From positions 2,301,005-2,365,004 of the forward strand of contig RPFO01000123.1 of NCBI GenBank assembly GCA_009746045.1: a DNA stretch of 64,000 bases. Direction: 5' to 3'. A program made the position numbers and the translations under genes. The notes under the pieces were generated by a model. The model was not told where the DNA came from. It worked only from the letters and a program-made list of their open reading frames with translations, and ran no database searches. Shown here piece by piece: positions 11,221-22,436 of this stretch; positions within the stretch are counted from its first letter, which is position 1, and every line of letters begins with the position of its first letter. The stretch comes from Mesostigma viride (Eukaryota; Streptophyta; Mesostigmatophyceae; Mesostigmatales; Mesostigmataceae).

Positions 11221-11471
11221 TTGTATTCGCTACAAGCGGGGTGCGAGTATCTACTGGAACGACTGATTCTGCGCCCGCGCTGGTATTCGCTACCAATGGG
11301 GTGTCCTTTTCTAAGCTGTCTATCTGCCCGACGTTATTGACTTGCGCTACCCTATCTATAGGTATTTACCTGTCCTACATCTACCTCTATCCGTGTAGGC
11401 AGGGACACTACACACTAGGAACGGAGGGCCGGGAGACCGCCTCGTTCGACCGCCCGGTCCACTCTTCCCCC
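11221..11471 (-). other. Gypsy gag-pol junction DNA left of the CACTA insertion
   Basis: This short stretch joins the protease to the point where the CACTA element is inserted. It is presumably the end of gag or a spacer of the gypsy element. It contains a CACTAGGAACGG sequence near 11413 that resembles the CACTA terminus but lacks the following GTGGTAAAA. Confidence 0.5.
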
Positions 11472-11880
11472 CACTAGGAACTCAGGGGTGGTAAAAAATA
11501 CCACTTTTACCACTTTTTACCACTTTTTACCACTTTTTACCACTTTTTACCACCCACAAGGAGTAAAAAGCAGTAAAAAGCAGTAAAAAGCAGTAAAAAG
11601 CAGTAAAAAGCAGTAAAAAGCAGTAAAAAGCAGTAAAAAGCAGTAAAAAGCAGTAAAAAGCAGTAAAAAATACCACCTTTTACCACTTTTACCACCTAAC
11701 GGAGGTGGTAAAAGTGGTAAAAGGTGGAAAATGGTGGTAAAAAGCAGTAAAAAGCAGTAAAAAGCAGTAAAAAGCAGTAAAAGTGGTAAAAAGTGATAAA
11801 AAGTGGCTGAAGTGGTAAAAAGAACACCACGACGAGCACAAAAGTGGTAAAAAACACAAGGGCTGAACCGACAACAAGTC
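11472..11880. repeat. CACTA left terminus and subterminal repeat array
   Basis: The terminus CACTAGGAACTC is followed by five or six copies of a TTTTTACCAC decamer (about 11495-11550). Next comes a run of about eleven copies of AGTAAAAAGC (about 11561-11667) and then mixed GTGGTAAAA motifs to about 11850. These subterminal repeats are typically bound by the element's own proteins during transposition. The AGTAAAAAGC variant is absent at the right end. Confidence 0.9.
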
Positions 11881-11987
11881 AGTTTAGGCCCAAACAATGA
11901 GTGATGCATCTTTATTCAACATAATATCGGCATGATTACACTTGTGAGCAGCATCTAATGAGGCCGCAAAATGCTGGCGCAGCAGCA

Positions 11988-14900
11988 TCAATCAGAATCA
12001 TCCTTGGCATCACTACCGTTAAAATCACTGTCATTCCCCTCGTTGCTCGTGGTTTGTTCTCTATAGTCCCTGACCGTGCGCGCGCGTGCACTTGTGCGCA
12101 ACGGGGGCATGGGCTCCTTCCCCTTGTGTGATGCAGGCGCCAAAGCCTCAGATTTCTTCTTTCTCTTGCGAGGCGGGGCTGCGCGTGAGGGTTCTGCCGC
12201 CGTGGTTGCCGGCGCGGGCTGCCGTTCAGCGGGCGGCTTCTTTTTCTTGCGAGGCGGGGCTGCGCGTGAAGGTCCTGCCGCCGTGGTTGCCGGCGCGGGC
12301 TGCCGTTCATCGGGCGGCTTCTTTTTCTTGCGCGGCGGGGCTGCGCGTGAAGGTCGTGCCGCCGTGCTTGATGGCGCGGGCGACGGATCAGCGGGCGGCG
12401 GTTCAGCGGGCGGCCGTTCAGCGGGCGGCTCAGGTGGGAAGTACCTGATGTCTTCCTGCCACCTTGTCGCCGTGCTTTGGAAAAACTCGTTCTCCAAAGC
12501 CCACCCGGTTGCCAGGTGACGGGGCAGCTTGCAGTGAATGACCGAAAGCTGGGGCTGATGCCGTGGGTCCAGCACAAACCCAACAGAGCTAACAGATGTT
12601 GGCCACACTAGCTTTGCCGTGCGTGGTGCCTCGGCGCTGCGGACCAACACCAAGCGTTGATCCCGAATGTAAGCCACCTCCGATGCATCGAAAAGCTCTA
12701 CTCTCAGCACAAGCTGTTGAGTCCAGTTCCCCACCGGCTGCACCAGCTTCGCCACGAGAATGTGGGTCAGGTAGCCGTACTGAGTGCTGCTTCCCTCCTT
12801 ATGGTAGGCTACACCACAGTTTGCAGTCCGCCATGCTTGCTTCCTGTCAGCTTCTTTTGTCCGGTAATTGAAACCGTACAAGTGCACCCTATCATACTCC
12901 TCAGCCTTGAGCTGCACGCCGGCTGCTGCAGCCTGGACAAGCTCCGGGACCAGCGGCTGCTGGTTGAGTCCGATCCAGTCTTTGAGCCATGAGAGGTCGC
13001 TGCACAAGGGCCGCCTGCATGCACATCGTATACAAAGCAAGATAGCAATGCAAGAAAAAAAAAATTAGAATAACGGCAGTAGTCCTTGGAAATCAGATGA
13101 AGTTCCATATATACTGAAAGAAAATCAGCTCAAAGAATAGCAACTTACAATAATAGGACAGCGGCGTCTTACCAGTAGGCCTCATCGCCGTTGACTTCGG
13201 GATCTTTGTACTCCGCATTGGGCAGCGCATACTCCAACAAAATCGCGCCCACTTCATCAGATTCCGCGGCGGTGAAAGTGTAGAAATTCTTAACCTTGCG
13301 GCTGCGCCCCCCCAACTCGACCTTCTTGGACGGGTCTGCGTGGATGACGTCCCAGATGTAGTAGCGGTCTTTTGGCTGAAAGAAAAAAAAGAAAGCAAAC
13401 AAGACATTGCAAGCAGCGCACACAAATATGCACAGAAATTAGCTGCATGCAGCACAAGACCGGGCCACAAGCAGCGCGTACATAACACTAAATCTGCACA
13501 CAAATCCATTAAAAAAAAAAATCGGTCACTAGCGTGTACTTACCATCCCGGTTTTCACCATGTGATAGGCCAGATGGGTCAGCGCCTCAGACTTGCGATA
13601 TGCTCCGTCCATGGAGCACTCCACATTGACGTTGGACAGCTTAGCTTTCGTGATGGCCCCCATCATCCGCTCGCCCGACGCCATGGTGCGGGTGTCACAT
13701 CGACCCAACAAGGGGATTTGCTGGGCCAGGTGGGCCATCATATGAACAGATTTTGCCATCTCAGACGCTGGCGCTATACGCTCCATCGCCACAGCAGCAA
13801 GCAAAAACATCTCGCCGCAGTCATCCAACTGCTGCTGAGTCGCCGGGCCGCTAGAAAACACAAAGTCCCAGGCCGCTGATTGAAGGAGAAATGCTTGCCG
13901 TGCATCGTCATCTAACCGCCCACGCAAGATGGTCGGGAGTTGCTTGCAAAAGTAGAGGATCTTGTCACGCGTCTTGGATTTTTCAGTACTCTTCGCATCG
14001 CAGAGCAAGCCACTGATCCGGCCGGTGAAGTAGTCGGGTAGGCTATGCGCCATGATGTCATCGAGACCTGCGCATTACAACCACACGCAAAAAAATAACA
14101 CATAGTAGTAACACGACAGCCGAAAAAAATAGTCAGTCCTATGTAAATCACACAGACCATAGTCAGTCCTACATATTAAATTTCCAAATTACGGGAAAAA
14201 TAAAAACCCAATGTCACACTTACGCTTGATATCAGCCTTTTCCTCAGCCGTCAGCTGGAACCCGGGGCGCGGTGCTGGCGCCCTCTTCTTCTTGCGGCCT
14301 TTCTTCGGTGGACTTTGGTGGTCTCCCTCCGGTGGTGGGTCTCCCTCCGGTGGTGGGTCTCCCTCCGGTGGAGGGTCTTCATCAGGCCGCCACAGCTCCG
14401 GGTTCAGACCGAGGACCTTCAGCCTGCCACGAAGTGACCCGGTCGCCATAGCCTTCCCTGCATATAGTACAAACAGAAAAAAAAAAAAAAAAATATTACA
14501 TCAGCTTTCCATGTGAACAGATAGGCCACAGTCAATGTATGCATGCAACAATCACAATGAAATGATACAATTAAATGTTTAGCAATTACCGCTTGTGCAA
14601 TGAATGACCCGCTTGAAGTTGTTGGGACACAGATGGAACTCGTCAATAAAATGACGGATCTTCAGGTGAACCCAGTACGGTAACTTGAGAAACGGCTCGG
14701 GCTGCTTTTTTAGCGTAGCACAGTACTTCAGGTAGCCAGCATGGTCCATCTCCTGAACAACAGGAGCGTGAGCCGGCCGGCGGGGGTCACCCTCGGGAAA
14801 CATGCGGTCATTGCCAAGGAGAACGATACGGCCATTTGAGATAAAAACCCCACGCCACTCATCACCATGTAGGACGCATTGATAGTACCCTGCATCTGGA

Positions 14901-16041
14901 ATGTTCAGGGACTTGGAGTATGCCGGGTAGTCGTGAATTATGCCAGCAAGAATGGACCTCACAAATGTCGTAGTGTAAACACCCGCCACGTCCAGCGTCA
15001 CATCACAAATGTAATACCCCTTCCACAGTACCAGGAAGTCCTCAGCGATCAAGTCCAAAAAAATGGTCATGTTCTTGGGTGCCTTCCCCTTCATGGCGCC
15101 CACAAGAAGCACCATAGGGCAAAACCGCCCATTCACCATCACCCACTCGGGCAAGTTCACACAGGAAACAAACGCGGGCCAGCTGCTGTGGGTATCCATG
15201 AAAGACCTTGGACATACTCCGTCAAAATTCAGAAGGAAGATGGTGTTCCGCGGCTGGCTGCGAAAGTCCCAGTTGTTCTTTATGTGCTGGATGGCACGGC
15301 TGTCTGCACGAACAGGTCCATGCACAAGAAACACCAGACGTAAAAAGAAAGGTGTCCATCAGAGCAGTACAAACAAAAGATAAGCGCAAGAGGAAAAATC
15401 TCGAACTTGATACTTTGGCACACATTGCATAACAGAAGGCGTAGAAACAAGTGCAAACCTGCCTTTCAAGCCGTCCACAACGCGCGTGGATGAGTCTGGC
15501 TCCCTGTTTTCATGTTTCGCAGCGTACTGAAGGGCTTCCGCCATTTCCGGGACTCGGAACCAGGCCCTAATCCGATCCATCAGGGGGAAGTGCCTAACCT
15601 GGCGATGCGCTTTCCGCGAGTTGACGATGTCACCGTTTCTGTCAGTGTACGTCTCGTAGCGCGACAGCTTGCAAAGAGGGCAGCTCTTAGTAATCTTGTC
15701 CTTGTACAAGTAACCCTCGCATGGGCAGGCATCGTACACACGGTACCCCAAGCCCAAGCCTTTGATCACTTTCCGTGCCTTCGAGATACTGTCGGGCAGA
15801 GCGTTGCCCGCGGGGAGAACGTTTCCCAACAGCTTAAAGAGCTCATCAGCAAAGGTCTGAGGGCATGAGTTTTCCCCCATTAGCGTCAGCAATTGCAATG
15901 TAAACATCAGGCCTTGCTCTCAGATCCCGGGTACAATGGCGTATCGTCCTTGACTCTGGCCACTGCTTCGTCATAATTTCTCGCAAACTGGCGTGCTGCA
16001 TCCTCTCCACTGGCCGACCCGTCGTCAGGGTCCTCGGCCAT
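11988..16041 (-). CDS. TNP2-like CACTA transposase, multi-exon
   Basis: The minus-strand gene starts at ATG 16041 (MAEDPDDG). Estimated exons are 16041-15459, 15303-14590, 14457-14224, 14067-13544, 13375-13173 and about 13015-11988, most joined by GTAAGT-type donors. The N-terminal part carries the TNP2 hallmarks DTPLYPGS, LPAGNALPDS, YDACPCEGYLY and CPLCKLSRYE (a Cys-rich zinc-ribbon-like segment). Exon 2 has FLLNFDGVCP and SSWPAFVSCVNLP. The third exon has a PPPEGD repeat and a basic KKGRKKKR stretch. The last exon is variable and ends in three copies of an SRAAPPRKKKKPP unit, probably nuclear-localising or DNA-contacting. A one-base frameshift near 15913, between SESKA and MFTLQLL, is the only break I see and could be a sequencing error. 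Splice sites were chosen by eye. Confidence 0.85.
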
Positions 16042-16083
16042 GAATTCATCGACTGTCTGTCCTTGACGCATTTACAATCTCTA

Positions 16084-16131
16084 CATGGAGGGCCGGCATC
16101 GACCGTTGATGGTCAATGCCGGCCCTCCGTG
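16084..16131. promoter_or_regulatory. 21-bp stem hairpin upstream of the transposase start
   Basis: The stem GGAGGGCCGGCATCGACC (16087-16104), a 6-base loop and the arm GGTCAATGCCGGCCCTCC (16111-16128) form a hairpin with one mismatch. It extends by three more pairs (one G-T) to 16084 and 16131. It lies 43 bp before the transposase ATG, so it could act in its 5' UTR or be a relic of a small foldback insertion. Confidence 0.6.
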
Positions 16132-16206
16132 GCTAACCAGTCGCCATCGGGATCACAAATCGAGCCACGCTAGGGCGTCTGCGCCAGTGAGACCACTGGC
16201 AGCTCA

Positions 16207-16431
16207 CTAATCAACCGTGACCATGAAGTCCGGCTCAGTCGACATTTCCAGGAACGCATCCAACATAATTTGGCGATAAAACTCAGGAAGCCTGCAGGAT
16301 GACCAATGAAACTGGACAATGTAGGTATCCGTGGAGGAAGGTAAAGGAGACATCACGAAATTTGGCCAGCTAGCATGTGTGTCGATGTAAGTGTTCGGCT
16401 CGATTCCGGTATCCATGGGTGGGACCGCCAT
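16207..16431 (-). pseudogene. Possible transposase-derived fragment upstream of TNP2
   Basis: A 74-codon minus-strand frame contains TYIDTHASWPNFVMSPL, which resembles SFMDTHSSWPAFVSCVNL in the TNP2 exon at 15303-14590. It may be a degenerate duplicate of that part. The similarity is short, so I hold this loosely. Confidence 0.35.
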
Positions 16432-17164
16432 TTTCTGGTGCCACCCGCCGCCGTGATAGCCGCTAAGTCACCCGTTGCAAGTTTGTGTCTGCTCGCCAAC
16501 GCTTTCGATGTCGTCGATCCCTTTTGATCAAACGGACATTTTCTCAGTCATTCAAATGGTAGATATTACGGTCAGTGTACGGTAGTGTTGGTTAGTCACG
16601 GGCTCATTGGTAGAAGTCTACTGAAACGGTACAGCCTTAGCTCCTGAGGCCTCTGTACTTGTACCAAGCAGTACGGAGTTTAGCCGATCCGCACGCAGCC
16701 GCGCGGGGCGTGCGGGCCCCGCGCGAGGCGTGCGGTCCGGCCGTTTGTGTAGCTGCCGTTGGTGCCTTTTGGCGAAAGACGTTCAAAAAATTTTTGCGCG
16801 GGATGCTGCCAGGTTCGTCGATCTGCTGAATCCAACGGCGGACAGAGGCAGGTGCAGTGCGTCATGTATACGTTGGCACCGTCTCCGTTCGCAAAACGGG
16901 GGGATTCCGGACTTAGCCAGCCTTGGTCGCATGGTGGTGTGCGGTCCGGCCGTTGTAAATGCCGAGAAGGGTTGCAGTGCTACGACCAGCTCACGTGTGC
17001 AGTCCTGAGGAGTGGGAGAAATTTGATGCAAGAGCGTCAGAAGAGGAAAAGCCGAAACAAAACGTCGTTCCCTCCGAATATGTGCGGACCTTAAGACTTC
17101 AAATCACGACCTTTGGCCGTGCATACCTCGTGAGGGGTATGTCCTCAAAGAGCAGGATGGCGCC
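16432..17164. other. Divergent region between the two CACTA genes
   Basis: This lies between the divergently transcribed transposase and the plus-strand gene, so it should hold their promoters. From about 16985 a plus-strand frame reads EEWEKFDARASEEEKPKQN, which looks coding and may be an upstream exon of the second gene. I could not join it in frame without a shift near 17085. Confidence 0.4.
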
Positions 17165-19244
17165 ATGGTGGATGCTGTCATTAACCGGGTAAAGAAGACC
17201 TGCATAAACTTTCTCGAAACATGTGTGGCTGACGACAACCGTGCAGAGCTGGATAAGTATGAGGCATCCAGCTGGGTGGTAGACCCGACGACTGGTGAGC
17301 TCACCGCCCAGAAGCCCAAGGGCTCCAAACCCAAAGCCCTAAGTGTTGAAGAATTCGTAAAAAAGGAGCTGAGCCGCTGGCTAAGCAACTCCAGCTTAAA
17401 AAAGAGGCAGAGTTTTGCCGAGGACGAGGATGATGACGTGAAGGAAAATACCAAAGCGCTAAGCGACGTGACCAACATGCCAAAGGTAATAACGCTATCT
17501 TTAGCTACAGGAGTCTGCAAGCTTCTTGGTTTTTTCTTTCATCGCAGGTCTGCTACTAACCGACTTCCCGAATGTTAACGTCCTTATTCCATGCCCCGCC
17601 CTCTGCTTGCAGACAACTCCTGCTGCCAAGCCGGCGGCAAAGCCGGCGGCCAAGCCGGCGGCCAAGCCGGAGGCCAAGCCGGCGGCCAAGCCGGCGGCCA
17701 AGCCGGCGGCCAAGCCGGAGGTCAAGCCGGAAGTAAAGCCGGAAGTAAAGCCGGAGGTCAAGCCGGAGGCCAACCCTGTGCAGCAGGCCACAGGCGTCCG
17801 CGTCCGAGCAGATGAAATTCGAAGACTCAGAGCTCGGCTGGCTGCCCTTGAGGAGGAGTTAGAGCAGGAAGTGGCAGGGTACGCGCCTTTACCTGTGGAG
17901 GTATCGGATGTGAGGCCGCCGCCTCCGGTGGCCAAGAAGGTTGTACCGCCGCCCCCTCCCGTTCCCAAGCAGCCTGTCATGCCGCCCCCTCCGGTGGCCA
18001 AGAAGGTTGTACCGCCGCCCCCTCCCGTTGGCACGCAGCCTGTCATGCCGCCCCCTCCGGTGCCCAGCAACGCTGTGCAGCCGTCCCCTCCGGTGCCCAA
18101 CAACACCGTGGAGCCGCCCACTACGGTGCCCAAGCTGGCCGACCTGCCAATGCCGGATGGTCTCCCGCCTGCTCGTGTGCCTGCCATCAAGCCAGATGTC
18201 TTCGAGCCCATCACGTCGCGCCCCGCCGTCAACAAGCCGCCCGCCAGCAACAAGCCGGCCGCCAGCAAGAAGCCGCCCGCCAGCAAGAAGCCGGCTGCAA
18301 AGCGAAAGCTTCCTAGTGGTCCCATGGACTTGGGGCTTGCGCACTATCTGAGCACCTTACTGCCAACCGCGGTGGTTCAAGAGCGACCGGGCCCTGGTGG
18401 TTTCGGAGAAGCACTGCACGGGGCCTTCGTGGCACAAAGGTACAAGTACGAGCGCGATGGGGCGCGGCCGGCTGCGTATGTTTGGGAGCCTGGCAAAGTG
18501 GTGGAGGTGAAGCCGAAGCTCAAGGCCCCTTACGGCACGCGGTTTGTGGAGCGTGATGGGGGCTCGCAAATGCTGTTTGTTGACTTTGCCACGATGCATT
18601 ACGGTGACGCCGAGGGCAACGAGAATGCGTGGGTCCTTCTGGGCAACGTCACTGACGACGACCTTCGAGGCGCACGTGCGAAATTGAAGGAGAGTTGGGG
18701 GCCAGCAGAGGAGAAGGAGGAGGTGTCGGATGAGTATGTACCGGCCAAGCGAGCGCGGGCGCCACCCAAGGAGAAGGCGTCTGCCGGTGCTCCCTCCGCG
18801 CCAGCGATCCCGCCTGCCTCTAGCTCTTCGACCGCAACGGTGTCTGCTGGTGCTCCCTCCGCGCCAGCGATCCCGCCTGCCTCTAGCTCTCCGGCCGCAA
18901 CAGCGTCTGCCGGTGCTCCCTCCGCGCCAGCGATCCCGCCTGCCTCTAGCCCTTCGCCCGCAATGGCGTCTGCCGGTGCTCCCTCCGCGCCAGCGATCCC
19001 GCCTGCCTCTAGCTCTTCGACCGCAACGGAGTCTGCCGGTGCTCCCTCCGCGCCAGCGATCCCGCCTGCCTCTAGCTCTCCGGCCGCAACGGCGTCTGCC
19101 GATGCTCCCTCCGCGCCAGATCTCACCGAGGCGGAACTGGAGCTTGCCGCGCTCAAGGCCATGATGGCAAAAGCGCAGCGGAAAGTTGAGCTGGAGCGGC
19201 AAGCAAAGGAGTCCCAGAGTCAGACTCCTGATCCGGTAATTTAG
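17165..19244 (+). CDS. Second CACTA protein: repeat-rich, Lys/Pro/Ala, possible TNPA analogue
   Basis: Two exons are joined in phase 0: 17165-17485 (donor GTAATA) and 17613-19244 (acceptor TTGCAG), giving about 650 residues. The first exon (MVDAVINRVKKTCINFLETC) is followed by a linker. The second opens with about a dozen AAKP/EVKP units, a histone-H1-like basic tract, then a short Arg/Leu/Glu coiled coil. Next come PPPPVAKKVV repeats, SKKPPASKK repeats and a globular-looking middle (YKYERDGARPAAYVWEPGKV, FVDFATMHYG). Six copies of SAGAPSAPAIPPASSS and a C-terminal helix (TEAELELAALKAMMAKAQRK) complete it. The middle, with VWEPG and FVDF, is the only part likely to fold. It sits in the place of a TNPA-type subterminal-repeat-binding protein, but I see no known DNA-binding domain. 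The N-terminus may extend upstream. Confidence 0.75.
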
Positions 19245-19798
19245 TGGAATGTTTTTTCTGAAGCACGTTTTAGCTATGTAGTGATGTGGTGTTGCCATGT
19301 GCGTATATTTTTGTTACTCATGTATGTATCACTCTCATGCTAGGTCATGCATCATACCCACAGGCATAACCCATTTCACCATGCATAGGATGTTTTGCTG
19401 GGCAACAACTATCTGCCGTGCCTGACTGCCCCCCCCCCCCTGCCTTGCTGCCCTTGTGTCCTCTTCAATGGTGGTGCTCTGTGTGCCTGCAGGCCTCCAG
19501 AGCATGAGTGCTGGCAACTGTGTGGCTTTGTTCAGGCAAAGAAGCATCATTGATCATGATGACACCTGAAGAAGAAGTAAATTAATTGGCTGGGCTTGAT
19601 GCGGCCTGTGTTATTTCACAATGGTGTAAACGTATCGATGAGACGCCCAATGTGGGGCTAAATCCTCATTGTAAATCAAGAGAGACAACTGTTAATGGGA
19701 TGTATTATTATTTGTAATAAAGAAACCATTTGGAATGATGGCCTGTTAAGCTGTTCTTAACAGTGCTTGTGTTGTAATGCTGGCAAAATCTGCATTTT
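19245..19798. other. 3' region of the second CACTA gene
   Basis: No coding region is recognised. A run of C lies near 19431-19440. AATAAA at 19717-19722 could be the gene's poly(A) signal, about 470 bp after the stop. Confidence 0.4.
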
Positions 19799-20146
19799 CC
19801 CCTTTTTTATCACTGTCATTTTTACCACTTTGTGGTATTTTTTTACCACCCTCATTTTTACCACTTTTTACCACCCTCACTTTTACCACTTTGTGGCGTG
19901 TTTTTACCACCCTCGCTTTTACCACTTGGTGGTATTTTTTACCACTTTGGTGGTAAAAGGGGTGGTAAAAGGTGGTAAAATGATTTTACCACCTGCTTTT
20001 CTCCTAGCGTTTTCCCACCGTTTTACCACTTTTTACCACTTTTTACCACTTTTTACCACTTTTTACCACTTTTTACCACTTTTTACCACTTTTTACCACC
20101 CACTTTTACCACTTTTACCACTTTTACCATTCCCGAGTTCCTAGTG
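19799..20146. repeat. CACTA right subterminal repeats and terminus
   Basis: Imperfect TTTTTACCAC motifs run from about 19815 to 20128. They are mixed with GGTGGTAAAA in the opposite orientation near 19945-19985 and include an unbroken run of about eight at 20030-20100. The end GAGTTCCTAGTG at 20135-20146 is the reverse complement of the left terminus. Confidence 0.9.
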
Positions 20147-20156
20147 CCTCTATACC

Positions 20157-22108
20157 TCATCCGCCTCGTCGCCAATGATGCCCATATAGCCGGCGATCGA
20201 CCGCCTTGCCATCCATAACCCCCGAGGCGCCATTACCCGAGTCCTGTTGCTGTGTGAACAACTCATTCAACTCGCGGTTCACCCGCTGGAACGAAGGACC
20301 CGTGGCGCGGGGCGTCTGGTGCTGCGTGGGACGCTGGCAGCCGGGCGTCCTGCAGCTTGGCTGCGCGCTCGCCCGCGTTGCGAGGCCCGTCTGGGCGCCG
20401 TGCTTGTTCCGGGCGCTTACCGAAGGCAGGCCCGGAGAAACGGGGTGACGTCTGCTCGTCGCCACGATCGCGATCCCGTGGTCACTGGTCGCGTGCAGTC
20501 CTTCTTGAGATGACCGACCTCGCCGCACCGGAAGCATCGCGCCTTGGACGCATCGATTGCATTGACCTGGGGCGCTTCATAGTCGCCGTCCTCCTGCTCG
20601 TGGTCGATAATGTCCTCAGAGGACCCGTCTTGGTCCACCGTAGTGAAGTGGACACGACGCGGTGCAGCACCAACATGCCGATAGGTGACCGCTGCGCGGC
20701 GGCGCGCGAGCACATCTGACACCTTTAGAAGGTACTGCTGGATCTCGATCACATCCCACTGCTCCCACGGTATCTCAGCAAAGCGCTTTAGCACCTCATC
20801 TAGGAGTTCCGGACTCAGCGCCTCAATGAACCGCGTCCTATATTCGGTCCAGGTCAAGTCCTCAAGGCGAGCCGAGAATGCTTCAAACTCTGTCAGAAAC
20901 TCGCGGAACGGCGTGGTGCCTTGGCGTAGCTTGGAAAAAGCCAGACGCTCGTGGAGCTTCCAGTCATGCAGGGGGCACCAGCTTGCGCTCAATGCGCTCT
21001 AGTAGCTCCTCTACTGTGCGAGGGTACAAGCGCGACGCGACACTCTCACAGTTGAGTATGCCGACCACTGAGGGATCCATGCAGTTTGTGACGACGTAGG
21101 AGATAAGAACCTCGGTAGCTAGCTCCCACCCATTGTGCATGGTTGCACCACGCCCAGTAGATTTGTACCCACGTACGCGTCCATTCGTCGATCTCGCGAG
21201 GGTTCATAGTCGCGCGCAGCTTGGGCACTGGCTTAAAGTCAGGCATGGGCGGCGCCTTAAACGCGTCGGCCCGAGGTCCGCCCACTGCGCGATACGGCGG
21301 AACATTAAAGATCGACAACGAGTCATCTGCCGATGCAGGCGCTGTCAGTCTGACCTATAGTCGCGCTGCGTTGTAGCCATGCAGACAGACGAGAGATGCG
21401 CGTACGTAGCCAGGATCACTGGGTGCCATGCGACTCAAGTTGAGGTTATTGCCATGCGACACGCTCGGCCGCGCAGGTCCGGCTGCTGGGACATTGCGCG
21501 CCGGATGGGACGACGCGGGCCCACCCTCATCGTATACCGGCGGTGGGACCCTAGCCTCGTCCAGGGTCCACAGCGATGTCGCATTGGACTGCAGGTCACC
21601 GCCAAAAGAAACCCGTTGACCGCTCGCCCAAGGATGTTGTAATCGTTGGGCACATTGCGCGTGATAGTAGGTCGCGTTCTGACTAAGCGGACCAAACATC
21701 TGCGACCCGGTCGGCTGGCTTAGCGGCTGCTGCTGCTGCTGCAACGGCGGAATTAAGCTGCTGCGGCTGCTGCCACTGTTGCTGCTGCGGCGGCGGTGGC
21801 TGCTGCTGCTGTACTGGCTGCTGCTGCCACTGCTGCGGCAAGTTACGGCTGTTGCTGTCCCGAATGCTGCTGTGGGGACTGCACGGGGTGCTGCTGCGGC
21901 TGCACTGGCGGGTGTTGCGGCGGCTGCACTGCCAGGTGCTGGGCTGCACTCGTGGGATTCGATCTGGACCGGGCCTCATTCTCCCCAACCCGTTCCATCC
22001 ACTGGTTATACTCAGCCTGCATTCGCTGCGGCTGGTATTCCTCCCTATTATCCATCCTATCCGCTCCTCGTGGCCTTCGCGGCTCACGGGAGGTACTAGC
22101 CAGCTCAC
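20157..22108 (-). pseudogene. Ty3/gypsy gag with CCHC zinc knuckle
   Basis: The minus strand encodes gag of the interrupted gypsy element, in several frames. The 5' part (22108-21680) is Gln/Pro-rich (QQWQQQPVQQQQPPPP). A capsid-like part follows (REIDEWTRTWVQIYWAW near 21200, then KLHERLAFSKLRQG and FREFLTEFEAFSARLEDLTW from 20960). The zinc knuckle CFRCGEVGHLKKDC is near 20530. Frameshifts near 21680, 21350, 21000 and 20480 break it, so no intact Gag is made. Its downstream partner, protease, continues at 11220 on the far side of the CACTA element. Confidence 0.85.
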
Positions 22109-22436
22109 CTGGGTGACCTACAGGACTGCCTTGCTGGTATAGGACGAGCCCTATTGTGATACCTCATGTACCTGGTACTCTGGGCTGCCCTGCCTATCCA
22201 AGTCTGCACCTCCATCCTCGGAATGACTCCTAGTCGTGCCGCGTACCTTCTTTTTACCCCGCGGCATGTTTACTACCAGTACCACATCCACAAGAGAAGG
22301 AAGGAAGGAGAGAGGAAGAAGGAGGAAAATGCCATGCACATGCCCACAAGCAATCATGCAACCAAGCGACTGCCCTACGTTATTCTGCTAAGGTAGCTAT
22401 TATATAGTAAGCTATAATAATTAGTACTCTCCTCCT

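Larger units (their letters stand above)
11472..20146. mobile_element. CACTA (En/Spm-type) DNA transposon, 8.7 kb, nested in gypsy
   Basis: The element starts CACTAGGAACTC at 11472 and ends with its reverse complement GAGTTCCTAGTG at 20146, a 12-bp perfect terminal inverted repeat. Both ends then carry arrays of TTTTTACCAC-type repeats, the usual binding platform of CACTA elements. Inside are a multi-exon TNP2-like transposase on the minus strand and a second protein gene on the plus strand. The flanks are CCC on the left and CCT on the right, so the expected 3-bp target duplication is imperfect. Gypsy gag lies to the right and gypsy protease/RT to the left, so insertion followed that of the gypsy element. 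One apparent frameshift in the transposase leaves its activity uncertain. Confidence 0.93.

Noticed and set aside
11413-11424. Alternative left CACTA terminus CACTAGGAACGG
   Set aside because: It matches the right end for only 10 bases and is not followed by GTGGTAAAA; 11472 matches 12 bases and then the subterminal repeats.
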